DNA of 9,890 bases, taken from the NCBI GenBank assembly GCA_020860865.1, contig JAJBTL010000207.1, positions 10,817 through 20,706 on the forward strand, given 5' to 3'. The notes under the pieces were generated by a model, which saw only the letters and a program-made list of their open reading frames with translations, was not told the origin of the DNA and ran no database searches. Each line of letters begins with the position of its first letter. The stretch's first letter is position 1. The position numbers were made by a program, and so were the translations under genes. The DNA comes from Planctomycetota bacterium. Lineage in GTDB: Bacteria; Planctomycetota; SZUA-567. Shown here one piece after another: positions 5,967 through 9,890 of the stretch.

Positions 5967-7091
5967 ATGGATGACGCCACCCTTCAACCCTCGTCGGTCA
6001 CCCGCGCCATCCGCCGGCCGCCGGCGCCGCGCAGTCCCGGGTCCCGGACCCGGCTGCACTGGCCCTATGCCGTCCTGTCCCTCCTCATTGGCGCCCTCCT
6101 CTGGTTCGGCGTCGATCTGTATCGCATGCGGGAAAAAACCCTCAATGTCGATATCGAATACGAAAGCCTTCTCCCGGCCGATTGGCGCTTTACCTCGATG
6201 CCGGTCCGGACCGTCAAGGTCACTGTCCGTGGCCCCAACCAGGCGGTGGAGAATTTAACCAAAGAACAGATCACCCTGGAGCCGGAATACCCGCGCACCG
6301 CCCTTGAGCGCGATTCCTACGACGGCGGCCTGACCCTGATGCCGACCTTTGTCCACAACCTTCCGGCCGGCGTGTCGGTGGTGGCTATCCAGCCGCCCAT
6401 CATTAACATCAGGCTGTCGAAGTTGATAACCAGGTACATCAATGTCGAAGCGGGCGAAATCGTCGGCACGCCGCAGGAGGGCTATGCCGTCGGCCGGGTC
6501 AACCAGATCGATCCGGTGGCGATGCCGATTTCGGCCAGCCGCGAATTTCTGTCGAAAATCACCTCAACGGACGTTATCCGCACCAAGCCGTTTTCGGTGG
6601 AAGGCGGGCGCGGTCTCGTCGGCGGCATGGTCGAACTGGAACCATTCGAAAAGGACGGCGTGACGGTGGATGTCCCCGGCTTTGTCTATATGACGGTGGA
6701 ACTTGACGAGATCCCGGCCGAACGCCGTTTCGACCAGCCGTTCGAAGTCCGCGCCCTCGTCGACGCCCCGTTCGACCGGTACGGAAAACTGAACCTGTCG
6801 CCGCCGAGCGTCATCGTGACGGCGTCCGGGCCAAAGACGATAATCGACCGCCTGACCGCCAGCGAAATCACCATCTACGTCGACATGAAGGACCGCATCC
6901 CGGCCGCGCCGGGCGAGTTCAATATCAAATTGAAAGCCATCACCCCGTCCCGGGTGAGGGTGGCCCGCATCGAACCGGACACGGTAAAATGGCTGGCCGA
7001 GGAAGCCACCGCCAGCGGCGCGCCGGCCCCGGCAGCGGCACCATCGCCAGTGGCAGCGCCGGCCGCAACAGCGGCGGTTCCTGAAGAATAA
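5967..7091 (+). CDS. YbbR-domain protein, CdaR-type regulator of CdaA
   Basis: The 374-aa protein has a cytoplasmic, Arg/Pro-rich N-terminus (1-32) and one transmembrane helix (about 33-50, WPYAVLSLLIGALLWFG). Several extracytoplasmic YbbR repeats of about 80-90 residues follow (starting near 57, 140 and 240), recognisable from VDIEYESLLP, INVEAGEIVGTPQEGY and PPSVIVTASGPKTIIDRL. In Firmicutes CdaR is anchored in the membrane, contacts CdaA and modulates c-di-AMP synthesis. The same role here is inferred from domain content and from the cdaA gene 61 bp upstream. The C-terminus (about 348-374) is an Ala/Pro-rich low-complexity tail that may reach towards the cell wall. AAGGA (5952-5956) lies 10 nt before the ATG, a slightly long spacing. 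There is no terminator directly after it. YbbR domains are divergent, so the number of repeats is uncertain. Confidence 0.88.
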   Translation: MDDATLQPSSVTRAIRRPPAPRSPGSRTRLHWPYAVLSLLIGALLWFGVDLYRMREKTLNVDIEYESLLPADWRFTSMPVRTVKVTVRGPNQAVENLTKEQITLEPEYPRTALERDSYDGGLTLMPTFVHNLPAGVSVVAIQPPIINIRLSKLITRYINVEAGEIVGTPQEGYAVGRVNQIDPVAMPISASREFLSKITSTDVIRTKPFSVEGGRGLVGGMVELEPFEKDGVTVDVPGFVYMTVELDEIPAERRFDQPFEVRALVDAPFDRYGKLNLSPPSVIVTASGPKTIIDRLTASEITIYVDMKDRIPAAPGEFNIKLKAITPSRVRVARIEPDTVKWLAEEATASGAPAPAAAPSPVAAPAATAAVPEE

Positions 7092-7131
7092 GCCTCGAAC
7101 ATCGCGGTTGTGTCGTATTATGATTACTATA

Positions 7132-7187
7132 CCGAAGCGCGCTGATAATTCGAATTTTTAAAGCTTTACCCTCCATGCGCGCTTCGG
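7132..7187. repeat. 11-bp perfect inverted repeat enclosing two 10-bp palindromes
   Basis: CCGAAGCGCGC (7132-7142) and GCGCGCTTCGG (7177-7187) are exact reverse complements separated by 34 bp. The AT-rich interior holds two perfect 10-bp palindromes, AATTCGAATT (7147-7156) and TAAAGCTTTA (7159-7168). No T-tract follows, so it is not an ordinary intrinsic terminator. It could end ybbR transcripts inefficiently, protect their 3' ends, or be a protein-binding or cruciform site. Confidence 0.7.
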
Positions 7188-7275
7188 GCTTGGGAATGAC
7201 GTTTCCCTAAAATCAAAGTGGCTTTAGTATATCGAAGCTGTTCACACCTGCGGAGAGTCATCGTGGACGAGGGTG

Positions 7276-7352
7276 TGGAACCGCTTCCAGTACGGACTTC
7301 CCACCGCAAGGAAGTCGGCGGACGATAGGGCCGGAACGGGTACGCCGTCCGG
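7276..7352 (+). other. Three-hairpin leader upstream of dapA
   Basis: TGGAA (7276-7280) pairs with TTCCA (7285-7289). GACTTCC (7295-7301) pairs with GGAAGTC (7310-7316). CCGG-A-ACGG (7331-7339) pairs with CCGTCCGG (7345-7352) with one bulged A. The GGAA and TTCC elements of the first two hairpins can swap partners, giving alternative folds. The array ends 35 nt before the Shine-Dalgarno of dapA. It does not match the lysine riboswitch consensus that I know. Confidence 0.4.
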
Positions 7353-7398
7353 GCCGTCGGCCGCGGGGTTGTCCATATCGATTGAGAAGGGGATATGC

Positions 7399-8280
7399 AT
7401 GGAGTTTTCCGGAAGCTATGTGGCGCTTGTCACGCCGTGGACCAAGGACTTGTCCGGCATCGATTTCGCCGCCCTCAAGGACCTGATCGACTGGCATGTC
7501 GAATCAGGCACCGACGGCATTCTGCCCGCCGGCACCACCGGCGAGTCCGCCACCCTCACCCACGCCGAACACAGAGAACTCGTCACCAAAACGGTCGAGT
7601 ATGTCGCCGGCCGCTGCAAGGTCCTGGCCGGCGCCGGTTCGAACAGCACCCGGGAAGCCATTGAACTCGCCAAACACGCGAAGTCCGCCGGCGCCGACGC
7701 CGCCCTCGTCATCACCCCTTACTACAACCGTCCGACGCCGGAAGGGCTGTACCAGCATTTCAAGGCCGTCGCCACCGAGTGCGACCTGCCCATCATGATC
7801 TACAACGTCCCGTCCCGCACCGGCACGAACATCCTGCCGGATACGGTGGTCCGGATTAACCGGGATTTCCCGTCCGTCTGCTCCATCAAGGAAGCGTCGG
7901 GGGTGGTCGACCAGTCGAGCCAGATTATAAACGCGAGCCCGGTCCAGGTCATGTCCGGCGACGACGCCCTGGCTTTGCCTATCATGGCGGTCGGCGGCAC
8001 CGGCGTCGTGTCCGTCATTGCCAATGTCGCGCCGGCCGAGACGAAGAAGCTTATCGCCGCCGCCCTGGCCGGCGACTATGCCACCGCCCGGGAATGGCAC
8101 CATCGGCTGCTTCCCCTCATGAAGGCCTGTTTTGTCGAGGTCAACCCGGCTCCGGCCAAGGCGGCCCTCGACATCATGGGCCGCATGAGTGGCCGGATGC
8201 GGTTGCCGATGGTCGACATCAAGCCGGAAAGCCGGAAGGTGGTCGAGGACGCGCTGCGAAAGGTCGGACTTGTCAAGTAA
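7399..8280 (+). CDS. dapA: 4-Hydroxy-tetrahydrodipicolinate synthase DapA
   Basis: The 293-aa TIM-barrel aldolase condenses pyruvate with aspartate-semialdehyde, the committed step to diaminopimelate and lysine, in the cytoplasm. Key residues are present: GTTGES (45-50, Thr46 and Thr47), Tyr109 in ITPYYNRP, Tyr135 and Arg140 in YNVPSRT, and the Schiff-base Lys164 in SIKEASG. These correspond to E. coli Thr44/45, Tyr107, Tyr133, Arg138 and Lys161. Length equals the E. coli enzyme within one residue. ATG 7399 is chosen because the protein then begins at the family start (SYVALVTP) and AAGGGGA lies about 6 nt upstream. An N-acetylneuraminate lyase or another aldolase of this superfamily is possible, but the GTTGES/YNVPSRT combination favours DapA. 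The phosphoesterase gene overlaps its 3' end, so the two are probably cotranscribed. Confidence 0.93.
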   Translation: MEFSGSYVALVTPWTKDLSGIDFAALKDLIDWHVESGTDGILPAGTTGESATLTHAEHRELVTKTVEYVAGRCKVLAGAGSNSTREAIELAKHAKSAGADAALVITPYYNRPTPEGLYQHFKAVATECDLPIMIYNVPSRTGTNILPDTVVRINRDFPSVCSIKEASGVVDQSSQIINASPVQVMSGDDALALPIMAVGGTGVVSVIANVAPAETKKLIAAALAGDYATAREWHHRLLPLMKACFVEVNPAPAKAALDIMGRMSGRMRLPMVDIKPESRKVVEDALRKVGLVK

Positions 8281-9064
8281 CGCCGCGCGACCACGCGGAT
8301 CACTCACGCCGCCGTTCGCCCTCATCTCCGACATCCACTCGAACCTCCCGGCCCTCCAGGCGGTTTTCGCCGACATCACGGCGCGGGGCATCGAGCGGGT
8401 AATCTGTCTCGGGGATATCGTCGGCTATGGCCCGGCCCCGTTTGCCTGCTGGCAACTGGTCCGGGCCCGTTGTTCCATCATCATTCGCGGCAACCACGAC
8501 CAGGCCCTCGGCGCCGAGGAACTCGGGAACTTCCACCCCCGGGCCCGGAGCGCTATCGAATGGACGCGGAACCAACTCCAGGACGCCGAGTTCGGCCCGC
8601 AAATCATCAAGACATTATCCAATCTGCCCCGGTCAGCCCGGGTCGGCAAATACCTCTTTGTCCACGGGTCGCCTGTCGGACCGACGATGGAGTACCTCCT
8701 CCCCGGCGATTCCTATGACAAGCCGCTCATGGCCAGGGAATTCGCCCGGGTGCCTCCCGGTGGCGTCGCCTTCAACGGCCACACCCATATTCCCGGGGTC
8801 ATCGTCAAGGGAACCCGTTTTCTGCCGCCGGAGGCGCTGGCGGGGGAACGGGTCGAACTGCTCGGCCGCCAGGCCATCATCAATGTCGGATCCGTTGGCC
8901 AGCCCCGGGACGGCAATCCGCAGTCCTGCTACGCCACGGTGGACATGGGCGATGTGGTCAGCTTCCACCGGGTCGACTACGACGCCGAAGGCGTCTGCAA
9001 GCGCATCCTCGCCATCAAGGAACTCGACCCGTTCCTCGGTCCGCGCCTCCGCGCCGGTGATTGA
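8270..9064 (+). CDS. Calcineurin-like metallophosphoesterase
   Basis: The 264-aa protein carries every motif of the two-metal calcineurin-like fold: DIH (Asp21, His23), GDIVGYGP (Asp49), GNHD (74-77), VHGS (His132) and GHTH (170-173), followed by the NVGSVGQPRDG block. The YfcE/MPP_2-type members of this size hydrolyse phosphomono- or diesters, and the natural substrate here cannot be told from sequence. The best start is TTG 8270, overlapping dapA by 11 nt: GAAAGG (8258-8263) lies 6 nt upstream and only about 15 residues precede the first beta strand. The ATG at 8189 would add 27 residues read from inside dapA, with a composition unlike the family, so it is unlikely. The overlap suggests translational coupling with dapA. 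There is no signal peptide, so it is probably cytoplasmic. Confidence 0.85.
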   Translation: MSSNAARPRGSLTPPFALISDIHSNLPALQAVFADITARGIERVICLGDIVGYGPAPFACWQLVRARCSIIIRGNHDQALGAEELGNFHPRARSAIEWTRNQLQDAEFGPQIIKTLSNLPRSARVGKYLFVHGSPVGPTMEYLLPGDSYDKPLMAREFARVPPGGVAFNGHTHIPGVIVKGTRFLPPEALAGERVELLGRQAIINVGSVGQPRDGNPQSCYATVDMGDVVSFHRVDYDAEGVCKRILAIKELDPFLGPRLRAGD

Positions 9065-9137
9065 TTTTCCAGAAAATCCGGAAAAGCGGTAGTATACTGG
9101 ACGACGCGCCAATGCCACCGGCATCGGCCGCTTTTCC
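9063..9137 (+). promoter_or_regulatory. Probable purO regulatory region: operator-like palindrome and -10 element
   Basis: GATTTTC (9063-9069), a CA spacer and GAAAATC (9072-9078) form a compact 16-bp dyad that begins in the stop codon of the upstream gene. A -10-like TATACT lies at 9093-9098, and its -35 position (9070-9075, a poor match) falls inside the dyad, as expected for a repressor or activator site. A second, perfect 10-bp inverted repeat, GGAAAAGCGG (9080-9089) with CCGCTTTTCC (9128-9137), brackets the -10. Inside it ATGCC-ACC-GGCAT (9112-9124) forms a small hairpin. Which protein binds is unknown. Confidence 0.5.
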
Positions 9138-9181
9138 ATGGAACCGAATCAAGTCGGAGCATAGTAAAAAAGGAGCACGTG

Positions 9182-9838
9182 GTGAAGGACATTTATCTTG
9201 GACGCATTGTGGCATTTGCCGTTACCCCGGAGGGCAATCCGGCCGCGCTGTACCGGGTGTCGTCGCGGAGCTTCCCGAACCGGATGGCGACCTTGTCCGA
9301 GGACGGCAGCGCCCTCGCCATCGTCCCGAAGCCGGGTCACGAAACCGACGTCCGGCGGAACCCGTACATCGCCTACAACGCCCTCCGCCTCGTCCGGGAC
9401 TATGCCGTCCTCACGAACGGTTCCCAGACCGATCCGGTCAGTGAAAAAATAGCCGCCGGCTACCCGGTCCGGGACGCCATCGGCCTCACCCTCCTGGCGA
9501 TGGATTATGAAAAGGACTCCCTCGATACGCCGCGCATCGTCTCCGTTGCCGATCTCCGGTCGCGGGTCGGCTACCTCGGCGTCGTCCGGAAAGACGGCAT
9601 CGACGTCCGGGCCTTCGAACTCGAGCCCGGCACCATGGTCCACCTCTCAACATACGAGCACAATATTCCGACCGTCCACTACCAGGGCACGTTCACGGCG
9701 AACACGGCGGCGGAAGCGTGCGACTTCGCCCTCTCTGGCGGCGACTTCGCCCATTTCCTTAATCCGGTAACGGCGGTGGCGGCGGTGGCGGTCAATGGCG
9801 CCTTTACAGTGGCGTACAAGGACAATGTGACGGAATAA
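9182..9838 (+). CDS. purO: Archaeal-type IMP cyclohydrolase PurO
   Basis: The 218-aa protein closes the ring of FAICAR to IMP, the last step of de novo purine synthesis, in the cytoplasm. It is not related to the PurH cyclohydrolase used by most bacteria. It resembles archaeal PurO (an Ntn-hydrolase-like fold, about 200 aa) throughout: IYLGRIVA (4-11), YRVSSRSFPNR (24-34), RRNPYIAYN (58-66), TNGSQTDP (78-85), RDAIG-LAMDYEKD (97-112), TPRI (116-119), STYEH (156-160) and GGDFAHFLNPVTA (186-198). GTG 9182 is preferred because AAGGAG (9170-9175) then sits 6 nt upstream; the adjacent GTG 9179 would leave only 3 nt. The C-terminal AVAAVAV segment is encoded by a short GGCGGT repeat near 9769-9790. 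It follows the phosphoesterase gene by 117 bp and probably has its own promoter. I infer that the genome's PurH lacks or duplicates this activity. Confidence 0.9.
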   Translation: MKDIYLGRIVAFAVTPEGNPAALYRVSSRSFPNRMATLSEDGSALAIVPKPGHETDVRRNPYIAYNALRLVRDYAVLTNGSQTDPVSEKIAAGYPVRDAIGLTLLAMDYEKDSLDTPRIVSVADLRSRVGYLGVVRKDGIDVRAFELEPGTMVHLSTYEHNIPTVHYQGTFTANTAAEACDFALSGGDFAHFLNPVTAVAAVAVNGAFTVAYKDNVTE

Positions 9839-9890
9839 TTAAGCGTCACTAAAGTATTTTCAGTTAAAAGAAAATTGCATAAGTTATTCT
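9839..9890. other. AT-rich end of window with ATTTTC/GAAAAT inverted repeat
   Basis: ATTTTC (9856-9861) and GAAAAT (9870-9875) are separated by 8 bp in an AT-rich stretch. They recall the half-sites of the dyad upstream of purO, but with wider spacing. The region may be the promoter of the next gene. No terminator for purO is visible before the window ends. Confidence 0.3.

Larger units (their letters stand above)
7092..7398. other. 307-bp intergenic region and dapA leader rich in inverted repeats
   Basis: No gene is supported. An in-frame upward extension of dapA to ATG 7273 has no family counterpart. The left half is AT-rich and carries a long inverted repeat (7132-7187, listed separately) and a small one, GGGAA (7192-7196) with TTCCC (7203-7207). 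The right half, next to dapA, is GC-rich and folds into three consecutive hairpins (7276-7352). No convincing promoter was found; TAAAAT (7208-7213) and TAGTAT (7225-7230) lack good -35 partners. Confidence 0.6.

Noticed and set aside
7273..7398. N-terminal extension of dapA to ATG 7273
   Set aside because: The extra 42 residues have no counterpart in DapA, and ATG 7399 has a good Shine-Dalgarno and gives the family length.
7092..7398. Lysine riboswitch in the dapA leader
   Set aside because: Size and gene context fit, but the conserved AGAGG-type core and five-helix layout are not recognisable by eye. A covariance-model scan would decide.

Overview
The window carries eight protein-coding genes, all on the + strand, in a moderately GC-rich genome with AT-richer promoter regions. 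It looks like a chromosomal segment of a Gram-negative-type bacterium. There is a secreted outer-membrane porin ending in Phe, sigma70-like promoters (for example TTGACG-17-TATAAC) and rho-independent terminators. The mix of a CdaA/YbbR c-di-AMP pair, a DUF4954 beta-helix protein, a coiled-coil porin and an archaeal-type IMP cyclohydrolase suggests a PVC-superphylum relative (Lentisphaerota, Kiritimatiellota or Planctomycetota). That placement is a weak inference because there is no rRNA or other marker gene. I see no mobile element, CRISPR array, tRNA or rRNA.

Layout. Positions 7-43 hold the terminator of a gene left of the window. 223-612 encodes a glycine-cleavage H-like protein in which the lipoyl-lysine position is Asn. 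613-1160 is a long, AT-rich, non-coding stretch with phased A-tracts, a near-consensus promoter and a roughly 200-nt structured leader. It feeds 1161-2618, a porin gene closed by a clear terminator (2657-2693). After a second promoter comes 2921-4867, a DUF4954 left-handed beta-helix protein. A third promoter leads to cdaA (5078-5905) and a ybbR/cdaR-type gene (5967-7091), the conserved diadenylate cyclase and its membrane-anchored regulator, without the glmM that follows them in Firmicutes. A 307-bp spacer rich in inverted repeats precedes dapA (7399-8280). A metallophosphoesterase gene overlaps its end, probably from a TTG start (8270-9064). An intergenic region with two inverted repeats around a -10-like element precedes purO (9182-9838).

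How the genes relate. The cdaA-ybbR pair is a functional unit linked to cell-envelope and osmotic control. dapA supplies lysine and the diaminopimelate used in peptidoglycan, so it may be thematically related. purO performs the last step of de novo IMP synthesis, which supplies the ATP that CdaA consumes, but any direct link is speculative. The points most worth following up are the H protein without its lipoylation lysine, the archaeal-type PurO with its operator-like palindrome, and the structured leaders of dapA and the porin.
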